Below are positions 5,998 through 13,832 of a DNA stretch of 17,535 nucleotides, piece by piece (position 1 is the first letter of the stretch; each line of letters opens with the position of its first letter). The notes below the pieces were generated by a model that was not told the DNA's origin, did no database searches, and saw only the letters and a list, made by a program, of their open reading frames with translations. This stretch comes from Bacteroidales bacterium UBA3824 (GTDB lineage: Bacteria > Bacteroidota > Bacteroidia > Bacteroidales > UBA3824), in the NCBI GenBank assembly GCA_002393195.1, contig DGIK01000140.1:1-17535 (forward strand), read 5' to 3'. The position numbers were made by a program, and so were the translations under genes.

Positions 5998-6858
5998 CTA
6001 AAACCTTTTCCTGAACCAAAGCATAAAATCCTCGTGCCAAGACGCGGCGTCTTTGTTGGACGATTTTATGAGGGAGGGATTGACGCCAAAGCCGTGGCCG
6101 CCGGTTTCGTACAATTCGTAACTGTATGGCACATTTTTGTCATCAAGGGCGTCAGACATCCGCTCGGAGTTGCGATAATCTACAATTGGGTCGTCCTTGC
6201 AGGCAATGAGATAGATGGGCGGCATATCGCGGCGGACGTTGAGTTCCAACGACATTGAATCTCGTCTCTCTTGCGTAAAATCTGCACCGAGAAGGTTGCG
6301 GCGCGACTTCCAATGCCCGATGTCGGCTTGCATAGAGACAACGGGGTACATCATGATTGAAAAATACGGTTTGGGCGGCGCGGGTCTGCCGTCATCAGTG
6401 ACAAAATCCACGTCAAAATACTCAGCCTCAGTGCCTACCAAATGTCCGCCCGCCGAAAAGCCGCAAATGCCTATCTTGGCTGTATCTATGCCAAATTTTT
6501 GGGCGTGGTCGGCTACATAGCGCATCGCCTTCTGCAAATCCTGAATCTGCGACGGATAGCGGTTGCCCCTCATTCCTCGACGGTAAATGAGCACAAAGGT
6601 ATTGAAACCATAATTGTCGCGAAAAAATTTTGCGGGGTCGTGTCCCTCGTTTTTCTTTGCCAAATAACAATAACTACCACCAGGACAGAATATTATGGCG
6701 GCGTGATTGTTGATGCTGTCGGGCGCGGGATACGAATAGAGCCGCACGGCAGATTTGCGGTAGTCGTCAAGCGGCTTCTGCCACAGACGGATACACGACT
6801 GCGCGGAGGCGGCGGAGAAGGCAAATGTCAATATCAGAAATAACAGAACACGTTGCAT
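5998..6858 (-). CDS. Secreted alpha/beta-hydrolase (esterase/acetylxylan-esterase-like)
   Basis: This 286-aa protein has a signal peptide (MQRVLLFLILTFAFSAASA, cleavage near residue 19-20), so it acts in the periplasm or at the cell surface. The fold signature is an oxyanion-hole segment CPGGSY (58-63, in place of the HGGG of classic family IV esterases), the nucleophile elbow GFSAGG (Ser135), a catalytic Asp in KDDPIVD (most likely Asp223), and His255 in GGHGFG. This is the BD-FAE/Aes-like esterase group. Related Bacteroidetes enzymes remove acetyl or other acyl groups from plant polysaccharides, but no glycan-utilisation genes are nearby, so the substrate is open. It starts 9 nt after the calcium ATPase stop and is probably co-transcribed with it. 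The ATG at 6858 gives the intact signal peptide. Confidence 0.88.
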   Translation of the reverse strand: MQRVLLFLILTFAFSAASAQSCIRLWQKPLDDYRKSAVRLYSYPAPDSINNHAAIIFCPGGSYCYLAKKNEGHDPAKFFRDNYGFNTFVLIYRRGMRGNRYPSQIQDLQKAMRYVADHAQKFGIDTAKIGICGFSAGGHLVGTEAEYFDVDFVTDDGRPAPPKPYFSIMMYPVVSMQADIGHWKSRRNLLGADFTQERRDSMSLELNVRRDMPPIYLIACKDDPIVDYRNSERMSDALDDKNVPYSYELYETGGHGFGVNPSLIKSSNKDAASWHEDFMLWFRKRF

Positions 6859-6867
6859 AGCAATAAG

Positions 6868-9669
6868 TTAATTAGATTTTCGCATCTGTCTTCCAATCTC
6901 GCCAACTATAAGCACTGGCATCGTAATCAAGACAATTGTAATCCAATCTGTAAGCGCGAGGTGGCAGACGTTGAACATTGCGCCGCCGAGTTCCACGATG
7001 AAGATTTGACCGATGAAAATCACCGCCGCAATGAGGAGGAAACCTTGGCTCTTTTTGATATTGTGGAACGCCGATTTGCCAGTCATAAAGGCTTTTGCAT
7101 TGAACATATTCCAGAATTGCAACATAACAAAAATCGTGAAGAACAGACTCAATTCATAATCGCTAAGTCCATTATAATCACCGTATTGCAACGACAGAAA
7201 ATCCATCATTGAGGTAATGTCGGAATGTTGCATTATAATCAAAATCCCAAGCAACAACACCGTGAAAAATCCGCCGAGACCAAAGATGTTTTTCATCATC
7301 GGTTTGTTGATGATGAAGTCGGTAACACGGCGCGGTTTTTCCTGCATTACGGATGCCGACGGTGGCAACGACGCAAGCGCAATCGCCGCAAAGGTGTCCA
7401 TTATCAAATTGACCCAAAGCATCTGAGTAACAGTGAGCGGCGATTCAGTACCGATGAACGCGCCAATCAAAACTATAAGACACGCCACAACGTTGATGGT
7501 CATTTGGAACATTATGAACCGCTGAATGTTTTTGTAGAGCGAGCGTCCCCACATCACGGCGTTGGAGATTGTGGAGAACGAATTGTCTTGGATGGTCATA
7601 TCCGACGCCTCCTTGGCAACTGCCGTGCCGTCGCCCATCGAAAGTCCTACGTCGGCGACGTTGAGGGCGGGCGCATCGTTGGTGCCGTCGCCAGTGGCTG
7701 CAACAACGTAATCTTCTGATTTGAGGAGTTTTACAAGGCGTTCCTTATCGTTGGGTTTGGCGCGGGAGAGGATTTTGAGGTCGTGGATTTTGGTGCGGAG
7801 TTCGTCGTCGGACATTGCGGCAAATTCGGAGCCAGTCATTACCGCCGATACGTTGTCGTCCGAATTGCCGTCCAAAAGACCAATCTGACGACCTATCTCC
7901 TTAGCTGTCAACGGAGTATCACCGGTAACAATCTTAATTTGTATGCCGGCGGCGGTACAGTTTTTCACGGCGTCAGGCACATCGAGGCGTATCGGGTCGG
8001 AGATTGCAAAAATGCCCGCAAAATGCAGTTTGCCACATTGGAGACGACCATTCACAATCACATTGCCATCCGTCTCGGCATACGCAAGAGCAAGTGTGCG
8101 GAATGCCTTGCCCTGAAATTCTGAAAGTCGTTGATAATAAGCGGCTTTGGCATCAGCATCAATGTCAGAAAGTTCGAGTATAATCTCCGGCGCACCTTTT
8201 ACGTAAAGCATTTTTTTGTCAAGCACGGCAGAATTGACGACTGTTGCCATGTACTTGTTTTCGGTGGAGAATGGCAAACGTTCGAGGATTGCAACGTTTT
8301 CCCTGATAGTCAGATAGTTGATGCCCTTGTCGTGAAGCCAAAGCAACAATGCACCTTCCGTCGGGTTGCCGATGGGTTTTACGTTGTTTTGGTCGGCGAT
8401 GTCGAGATTTGCGGTGGAATTTACGGCAATCATTTCGGCAAGTAGATTGTCCTGAATATCAGAAAGTTGCATATCGGCTACTTGCATTTTGTTTTGCGTC
8501 AATGTACCCGTCTTGTCGGTGCAAATCACTGATGCCGCGCCCATAGTCTCGCAGGCGTGCATCGTGCGCGGGAGTGTATTTTCGTTCATCAACTTCTTCA
8601 TGCTGAACGCCAATGACAATGTAACGCTCATTGGCAGTCCTTCGGGCACGGCTACAACAATTAACGTAACCGCAATCATCACTGTATGAAGCAAATACGA
8701 TGAAAAATCGAGCCAATTGAACTCGCCGTCGCCAATTGCAAAATACGTTATCAGACGGCCTACAACTATCAAGCCTGCAATGATGTAACTTGCCTTTGTA
8801 ATCTTGTCGGCAAGCGAATCGAGTTTTTCGCTGAGCGGCGTGGGGTCGCCCTCGTCCACTTGCGCCGCCTCAAACACTTTGCCGCTCTCGGTATGGTCGC
8901 CCACTTTGAGAACTTCGGCGGTGCAGTTGCCCTCAATGATGGTGGTGCCCTTCATAATATGGTTGGACGGATAGGTAGCCTCCTTCTCAAATTTTGCGGG
9001 GTCGGTGGTCTTGTTGGCTTGGAGTTCGCCGGTGAGCGACGACTCGTTGACAGTCAAGTTGTAAGCCTCCAATAATTGGCAGTCGGCGGGGATTTCTTCG
9101 CCGGTCTCGAGGATTACGATGTCGCCAACTACCACATCACGGCGCGGGATTTGGCAGATGTTGTTGTTGCGCACCACCTTGACGGGGGTGTCGTCGTTGA
9201 CCTCGTTGAGCGACTGAAAAGTCTTTTCGTTTTTCTTTTCGAGGAGATAGGCGACGCCCGTGGCAAGTAGCAACGCTACTATGATGCCCACCGGCTCAAA
9301 AAACGTCTGAAAACCAGCATTGTTGACTTCAAATTCGTATATGGAAATGCCCATTGACAATATAAAGGCCGTGATGAGAATTTTGAACAGAGGATCATCG
9401 AAACCGCCGAAAAATCCGACAGTTACTATCAAAATCCACGACACGAAAAACACTGCGGGCATCACATAATGACCGCCCATAATAATGGCGGCTACCAATG
9501 CACCGAGAGTAATCGTTGCCATCGAGATAGAAATCCAATGTTTTAAAACACTTTTGAGAACGTCGAGCCAGGTCTCCTTTTGGGGCGGCGTGAGGACGTT
9601 GGAGCCGTATTTTTGGCGGCTTTCGAGGACTTGCGCGTCGGTAAGTCCGGTATGATGTTGAGTTGACAT
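6868..9669 (-). CDS. Calcium-translocating P-type ATPase, PMCA type (type IIB)
   Basis: This inner-membrane pump couples ATP hydrolysis to export of Ca2+. The ATG at 9669 gives 933 aa (a TTG at 9702 is less likely, since it falls inside the -7 box). Motifs: A-domain NESSLTGEL (209-216), M4 PEGLP (342-346), phosphorylation site DKTGTLT (Asp385), hinge ATGDGTNDAPAL, and M6 WVNLIMDT with the Asn and Asp expected for one Ca2+ site. The usual TGES loop reads TGEL, replacing the last Ser. Before the normal first helix (FDDPLFKILITAFILS, about 90-105) lies an apparent extra hydrophobic stretch (residues 46-89) large enough for two membrane segments; see findings. The downstream hydrolase follows after 9 nt. 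Specificity for Ca2+ over other cations is inferred from family resemblance. Confidence 0.93.
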   Translation of the reverse strand: MSTQHHTGLTDAQVLESRQKYGSNVLTPPQKETWLDVLKSVLKHWISISMATITLGALVAAIIMGGHYVMPAVFFVSWILIVTVGFFGGFDDPLFKILITAFILSMGISIYEFEVNNAGFQTFFEPVGIIVALLLATGVAYLLEKKNEKTFQSLNEVNDDTPVKVVRNNNICQIPRRDVVVGDIVILETGEEIPADCQLLEAYNLTVNESSLTGELQANKTTDPAKFEKEATYPSNHIMKGTTIIEGNCTAEVLKVGDHTESGKVFEAAQVDEGDPTPLSEKLDSLADKITKASYIIAGLIVVGRLITYFAIGDGEFNWLDFSSYLLHTVMIAVTLIVVAVPEGLPMSVTLSLAFSMKKLMNENTLPRTMHACETMGAASVICTDKTGTLTQNKMQVADMQLSDIQDNLLAEMIAVNSTANLDIADQNNVKPIGNPTEGALLLWLHDKGINYLTIRENVAILERLPFSTENKYMATVVNSAVLDKKMLYVKGAPEIILELSDIDADAKAAYYQRLSEFQGKAFRTLALAYAETDGNVIVNGRLQCGKLHFAGIFAISDPIRLDVPDAVKNCTAAGIQIKIVTGDTPLTAKEIGRQIGLLDGNSDDNVSAVMTGSEFAAMSDDELRTKIHDLKILSRAKPNDKERLVKLLKSEDYVVAATGDGTNDAPALNVADVGLSMGDGTAVAKEASDMTIQDNSFSTISNAVMWGRSLYKNIQRFIMFQMTINVVACLIVLIGAFIGTESPLTVTQMLWVNLIMDTFAAIALASLPPSASVMQEKPRRVTDFIINKPMMKNIFGLGGFFTVLLLGILIIMQHSDITSMMDFLSLQYGDYNGLSDYELSLFFTIFVMLQFWNMFNAKAFMTGKSAFHNIKKSQGFLLIAAVIFIGQIFIVELGGAMFNVCHLALTDWITIVLITMPVLIVGEIGRQMRKSN

Positions 9670-9699
9670 TATTAAATAAAAAATGATTTTTTTCGGGCG

Positions 9700-9707
9700 C
9701 AAAGTTA
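9700..9707 (-). promoter_or_regulatory. -7 box of the calcium ATPase/hydrolase operon
   Basis: The minus-strand sequence TAACTTTG fits TAnnTTTG, about 31 bp before the ATG at 9669. It predicts a leader of about 24 nt and excludes the upstream TTG start. No clear -33 TTG is seen in the very AT-rich upstream DNA. Confidence 0.55.
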
Positions 9708-9890
9708 ATGAGAAATAATCATAATATATATAACAGAAACGATACTGTAACCAAATTTAAAAATAATTAAACATTATGAAAAAAAAACTTACGACCGCCC
9801 CATCCACACAACCTTGAACCCAAGGGAAAAGCCATTCGACATTTAACAAAATATTAACAGTAAAGGCAACATAAAGAAACAAACCATATC

Positions 9891-9898
9891 TACCTTTG
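9891..9898 (+). promoter_or_regulatory. -7 box of the thiamine operon
   Basis: TACCTTTG matches TAnnTTTG and is followed by a transcript start expected near 9904, just before the riboswitch. No strong -33 TTG is found 19-21 nt upstream. The stretch 9708-9890 between this box and the divergent ATPase promoter is AT-rich and shows only a weak 5-bp hairpin (CCTTG 9812-9816 / CAAGG 9821-9825). Confidence 0.6.
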
Positions 9899-9913
9899 CA
9901 CTCACAAAATAGC

Positions 9914-10007
9914 GCAGTCGATTCTTGACTGCAACGGGGTGCTTTGCGATGCAAGGCTGAGATTACACCCATTGAACCTGGGCAGGTAATGCTGCCGAGG
10001 GACGGCT
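9914..10007 (+). promoter_or_regulatory. TPP riboswitch (THI element)
   Basis: The aptamer signature is clear: CGGGGTGC (9935-9942), P3 stem TTTGC/GCAA, GGCTGAGATTACACCC (9955-9970), then TTGAACCTG (9972-9980), a P4/P5 arm GGGCAGGTAATGCTGCC and GAGGGA (9997-10002). It controls the thiamine uptake and activation genes that follow and senses their product, thiamine pyrophosphate. The core ends about 55 nt before the receptor ATG, with no terminator hairpin or T-run in between, so translational control or processing is more likely than attenuation. The P1 helix is not canonical (see findings). Confidence 0.95.
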
Positions 10008-10056
10008 AAACCCCCACTGTATTTATTAATTAACAAAAACTTAACATTCACAACCA

Positions 10057-12549
10057 ATGAAACGAGTTTTTATTGCCTGCGCCACGATTTTGGCGGGCAG
10101 TATGGGGGGATACGCTACTGAAGCCCCCGCGATTTCAGAAATTTGTGCCATGAGCCATGCACAGTCGCCAATCACGGCACGTGGCCGCATCCTCGACCCA
10201 TCGGGTCAACCACTTGCAGGCGCCACAATCCTTGTAAAGGGCACTACGAATGGCACTGTGTCGGGTGTCAACGGCGATTTTATGATTCAAGCCGAGGAAG
10301 GCAGCACATTGATAATCAGCTATATCGGTTATCAGACCGTAGAGGTAGCCGCCGCCGCCGACATCAATGTAACGATGGAGGAAGGACAGCCCCTCGAACA
10401 GGTAATAGTGTCATCTACTCGCGCCGGCATCAAGACCCCGATGGCTTACAACAATCTCAACCAGGAACAAATCCAGCGTCAAAATTTTGGCAAGGACATT
10501 CCGTTTCTACTCGCCACAACTCCCTCGATAACAACCACAAGCGACGCTGGCAACGGCATTGGCTACACAGGAATCCGCGTCCGTGGCACCGACCCTTCGC
10601 GCATCAACATCACCGCAAACGGCATCCCGATGAACGACGCCGAGAGCGCGCAGGTATTTTGGGTGAATATGTCAGACTTTGCGTCGAGCACCAAGAGCCT
10701 CCAAATCCAGCGCGGCGTCGGCACTTCCACCAACGGCTCGGGCGCATTTGGCGCAACTCTCAATATGCAGACCGAGAGCGTGGGCGACAAGGCTTACGGA
10801 CAGTTGGACGCAAGCGCGGGTTCGTATGGCACTCACAAAGAGACAGTTAGGTTCAGTAGCGGCTTGCTCAAAGACCATTGGGGCGTTCAGGGTCGTCTGT
10901 CCAACATCCATTCCGACGGCTACCTCGACCGCGCCCGTGCCGACCTCCAATCGTACTTCGTTCAGGCGGGATATTTTGCCGACAAGACCGTTGTGAAGTT
11001 CATCACGTTTGGCGGTCAGGAGGAGACTTACCACGCTTGGAATTACACCTCAAAAGCTGAACAGGAACTCTACGGCCGCCGTTACAATTCGTGCGGCATT
11101 ATGGAGTATGATGCTGACTACAAGCCAATTAAGTTTTACGACGACCAAATCGACAAATACACACAGCGCAATTACCAGTTGCTCCTCGACAAGGTAATCA
11201 ACAGCCACTTGACATTCAACGCCGGTCTTCATTTCACGCACGGCGAGGGCTATTATCAGGAGTACAAACAGGGTCGCAAACTCTACGAATATCTCTTGAA
11301 TGGCGAGGGCAAATCTGACCTCATCCGCAAAAAGTCGATGGACAACAATTTCTACGGCTTGGTTGCCTCCTTCAATTATGACAATAAAAAACGCCTCACA
11401 GCCACTCTTGGCGGCGGTTGGAACAAGTATGACGGCGACCACTTCGGCAATGTGTTGTGGTGCGACAAGGTAAAACTCAATTCCAATCATCAGTATTACG
11501 ACAACAACGGCTTGAAAATAGACGGCAATATCTACGGCAAGATCAACTATCAGATTACCAACTTTTTGAGCGCGTTTGTTGATCTTCAATACCGCCATAC
11601 AAGCATCAAGATGAATGGTCCAAGCGATGATTTTGATGATGATGGCAACCAAATCAAATTTGCAGAGACCAACCGTTACGACTTTTTCAATCCGAAAGCC
11701 GGTCTGTTTGTTGACATCACTGGCAACGACAAGGCTTACGCATCGGTGGCAATTGCACACAAAGAACCCACCCGCAACGATTTTGAGGACAATATTGGCG
11801 CAAATCTCAAAGCCGAGCAACTCACTGATTATGAGATTGGTTACAAGCATAATGGAACAGTATTTTCGGCAGGTGCCAATTTCTATTACATGTACTACAA
11901 AAACCAGTTTGTATTGACCGGACAGCTCAACGAAATCGGCGAAATGATAGCCTCCAACGACAATTCGGGTCGCAGCTACCGCACCGGCGTGGAACTCGAA
12001 GCCGCCTACAAGCCCGTCGATTGGTTCCGCTGGGATGCCAACGCAACATTCAGCCGCAACCGCAACAAGCATTACACCGTAACATTCACCGACCCAGAGA
12101 CTTGGGAATCGTCTAAGCCTTACGACTTGGGCAGCACGCCTACATCGTTCTCGCCCGATGTGATTGCCAACAACATCTTCACATTCAGCAAGAAAGGCTT
12201 TGCGGCGTCGATTGTAACGCGCTTCATAGGCAAACAGTACATGAACAACAATGGTTTCGACTATTACACCTACAAAGGCAAGGAATACCAAATGTTTTTG
12301 GACAAATTTTCCGCCACAGACCTCGACCTCTCGTACACATTCAACTTCCGCGTGCCCAAGTCGCTGACTGTCGGACTGTCTATCTACAACGTATTCTCCG
12401 CCGAATACGACAACAACGGCTGGACATACTGCGAACTCTCCAAGGATGCTAATGGCAAAATCTACGCCTGGAGCACAGACGAGTACGAGGCAGGGTTTGC
12501 CCCGTCGGCACCCATCAACTTCTTGTTCCATGCAAGCGTAAGATTCTAA
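10057..12549 (+). CDS. TonB-dependent outer-membrane receptor for thiamine (OMR1-like)
   Basis: This 830-aa outer-membrane beta-barrel would import thiamine or a thiamine precursor using TonB/ExbBD energy. It has a short signal peptide, a carboxypeptidase-regulatory-like domain (about 40-107: ARGRILDPSGQPLAGATILVKGT, then SYIGYQTVEV), a TonB-box-like EQVIVSS near 115, a plug (about 120-240, with IRVRGTDPSRINITANGIPMND and the GSGAFGATLNMQT plug end), and a barrel ending in FLFHASVRF with the terminal aromatic residue typical of barrels. No SusD partner follows, which separates it from glycan-uptake SusC proteins. Thiamine specificity rests on the TPP riboswitch upstream and on the two genes downstream; the sequence alone does not prove it. 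The gap to the next gene is 10 nt. Confidence 0.92.
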   Translation: MKRVFIACATILAGSMGGYATEAPAISEICAMSHAQSPITARGRILDPSGQPLAGATILVKGTTNGTVSGVNGDFMIQAEEGSTLIISYIGYQTVEVAAAADINVTMEEGQPLEQVIVSSTRAGIKTPMAYNNLNQEQIQRQNFGKDIPFLLATTPSITTTSDAGNGIGYTGIRVRGTDPSRINITANGIPMNDAESAQVFWVNMSDFASSTKSLQIQRGVGTSTNGSGAFGATLNMQTESVGDKAYGQLDASAGSYGTHKETVRFSSGLLKDHWGVQGRLSNIHSDGYLDRARADLQSYFVQAGYFADKTVVKFITFGGQEETYHAWNYTSKAEQELYGRRYNSCGIMEYDADYKPIKFYDDQIDKYTQRNYQLLLDKVINSHLTFNAGLHFTHGEGYYQEYKQGRKLYEYLLNGEGKSDLIRKKSMDNNFYGLVASFNYDNKKRLTATLGGGWNKYDGDHFGNVLWCDKVKLNSNHQYYDNNGLKIDGNIYGKINYQITNFLSAFVDLQYRHTSIKMNGPSDDFDDDGNQIKFAETNRYDFFNPKAGLFVDITGNDKAYASVAIAHKEPTRNDFEDNIGANLKAEQLTDYEIGYKHNGTVFSAGANFYYMYYKNQFVLTGQLNEIGEMIASNDNSGRSYRTGVELEAAYKPVDWFRWDANATFSRNRNKHYTVTFTDPETWESSKPYDLGSTPTSFSPDVIANNIFTFSKKGFAASIVTRFIGKQYMNNNGFDYYTYKGKEYQMFLDKFSATDLDLSYTFNFRVPKSLTVGLSIYNVFSAEYDNNGWTYCELSKDANGKIYAWSTDEYEAGFAPSAPINFLFHASVRF

Positions 12550-12559
12550 AAAAACAATC

Positions 12560-13150
12560 ATGGCAGATTACATTACAGAAAACTGGCTCGAAATAGTAGG
12601 AACCATCATTGGTTTCATCTATCTATGGCAAGAGGTGAAAGCCTCTATATGGCTGTGGCTCACGGGAATCGTCATGCCGGCAATTTATACCGTCGTGTTT
12701 TATAAGAGCGGGCTTTACGCCGACTTCGGCATACAGATTTACTACATAGTTGCCGCCATATACGGTTTTCTGTTTTGGAAATTTGGCAAAAAAAATCAGG
12801 ACGGCGACCAATTGCGCATAGTACATACCACAGCAAAACAGGCTGCGGTGCTGTGCGCAATTACCGCCGTGCTGTTTTTGCCAATATATTGGATATTAAC
12901 GACATACACCGACAGCAACGTGCCATTTTTTGATTCTACTACCACGGCAATGAGCATCGTTGCGCTGTGGATGCTCGCCAAAAAACACGTAGAACAATGG
13001 GTGGCGTGGATTATAATCGACGCATTGAGCTCGGGACTGTACTTCTACAAGGGAATCTACTTCACGGCGGTATTGTACGCCGTATATACCGTAGTTGCGG
13101 TTTACGGTTACAAAAAATGGAACATGATGGAACGCCAGCAATACATCTAA
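12560..13150 (+). CDS. pnuT: PnuT thiamine transporter (PnuC family)
   Basis: This 196-aa integral inner-membrane protein has about seven hydrophobic segments and PnuC-family landmarks: the N-terminal GTIIGFIYLWQEVKASIWLW and the C-terminal KKHVEQWVAWIIIDALSSGLYFYKGI, close to the W..QW..W....D substrate-binding region of PnuC. The PnuC family imports vitamins by facilitated diffusion, with trapping by phosphorylation. PnuC itself takes nicotinamide riboside, and the thiamine-regulated members are called PnuT. Placement under a TPP riboswitch between a TonB receptor and a thiamine kinase supports thiamine as substrate. Confidence 0.92.
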   Translation: MADYITENWLEIVGTIIGFIYLWQEVKASIWLWLTGIVMPAIYTVVFYKSGLYADFGIQIYYIVAAIYGFLFWKFGKKNQDGDQLRIVHTTAKQAAVLCAITAVLFLPIYWILTTYTDSNVPFFDSTTTAMSIVALWMLAKKHVEQWVAWIIIDALSSGLYFYKGIYFTAVLYAVYTVVAVYGYKKWNMMERQQYI

Positions 13151-13170
13151 AAACATGAAATCCAAAAACA

Positions 13171-13800
13171 ATGATTACATTTGATTTTCAGCCCGATACA
13201 GTAATACTCGGCGGCGGCGATTATCCGACGCACCCAATACCGCTCGGCATCCTGCAAAACGCATCCCGCGTTCAGTGTTGCGACGGCGCAGCGGCAGAAT
13301 ACATCATGCGCGGCAACATTCCTTGGCGCATCATCGGCGACGGCGATTCGATGCCCGACTATATACGCACGACCTACGCCGACCGCATCCGCATCATCTC
13401 CGAACAAGAAACCAACGACCAAACCAAAAACGTAATCTACGCCCGCAATCACGGCGCACGACACATCGCAATCGTGGGAGCGTCCGGCCGCCGCGAAGAC
13501 CACACTATCGGCAACATAAGTCTCCTTACCGAATACCACAAAATGGGACTCGACGTCCGCATCTACACCGACCACGGCATGTTTGTAATCTGCAATGGCA
13601 CAGCCGATTTCAGCGTCCAACAAGGCACACAAATTTCCATTTTCAATTGGAAGGCGCACGGCTTCACGTCCCAAGGTCTCCGCTATCAGCTCTTTGACTT
13701 TGACGCGCTGTGGATGGGCACGCTCAATGAGGCGGTGGAGGATAGAGTAACTATCAGTGCAGAAGGGGTTTATATTGTGTTTGTGAATTATATGGTGTAG
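13171..13800 (+). CDS. Thiamine pyrophosphokinase
   Basis: This 209-aa cytoplasmic enzyme transfers pyrophosphate from ATP to thiamine, giving TPP. That activates the vitamin and traps it after PnuT import, and TPP then closes the riboswitch. Motifs: CCDGAA (36-41), GDGDS (56-60), EQETNDQTK (78-86) and GASGRREDHT (103-112), followed by the beta-rich thiamine-binding C-terminal domain (FNWKAHGFTSQGLRY... GTLNEA). The length is normal for bacterial TPK (often called thiN or tnr3 in this operon type). It starts 20 nt after pnuT and is the last gene of the operon. It converges with the next gene over a 32-bp gap that holds no recognisable terminator. Confidence 0.95.
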   Translation: MITFDFQPDTVILGGGDYPTHPIPLGILQNASRVQCCDGAAAEYIMRGNIPWRIIGDGDSMPDYIRTTYADRIRIISEQETNDQTKNVIYARNHGARHIAIVGASGRREDHTIGNISLLTEYHKMGLDVRIYTDHGMFVICNGTADFSVQQGTQISIFNWKAHGFTSQGLRYQLFDFDALWMGTLNEAVEDRVTISAEGVYIVFVNYMV

Positions 13801-13832
13801 ATCTCCTGATTAGAACTTGGGAATTGTCAATC

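Noticed and set aside
9757..9972. 71-codon minus frame overlapping the TPP riboswitch
   Set aside because: It runs antisense through the riboswitch and the divergent promoter region and has no protein features.
11050..12561. 503-codon minus-strand frame opposite the TonB receptor
   Set aside because: It is the mirror image of a confident receptor gene, with no promoter and no recognisable protein features.
13801..13832. Bidirectional terminator between the convergent TPK and ATPase genes
   Set aside because: The 32-bp gap has no inverted repeat or T-run strong enough to call.
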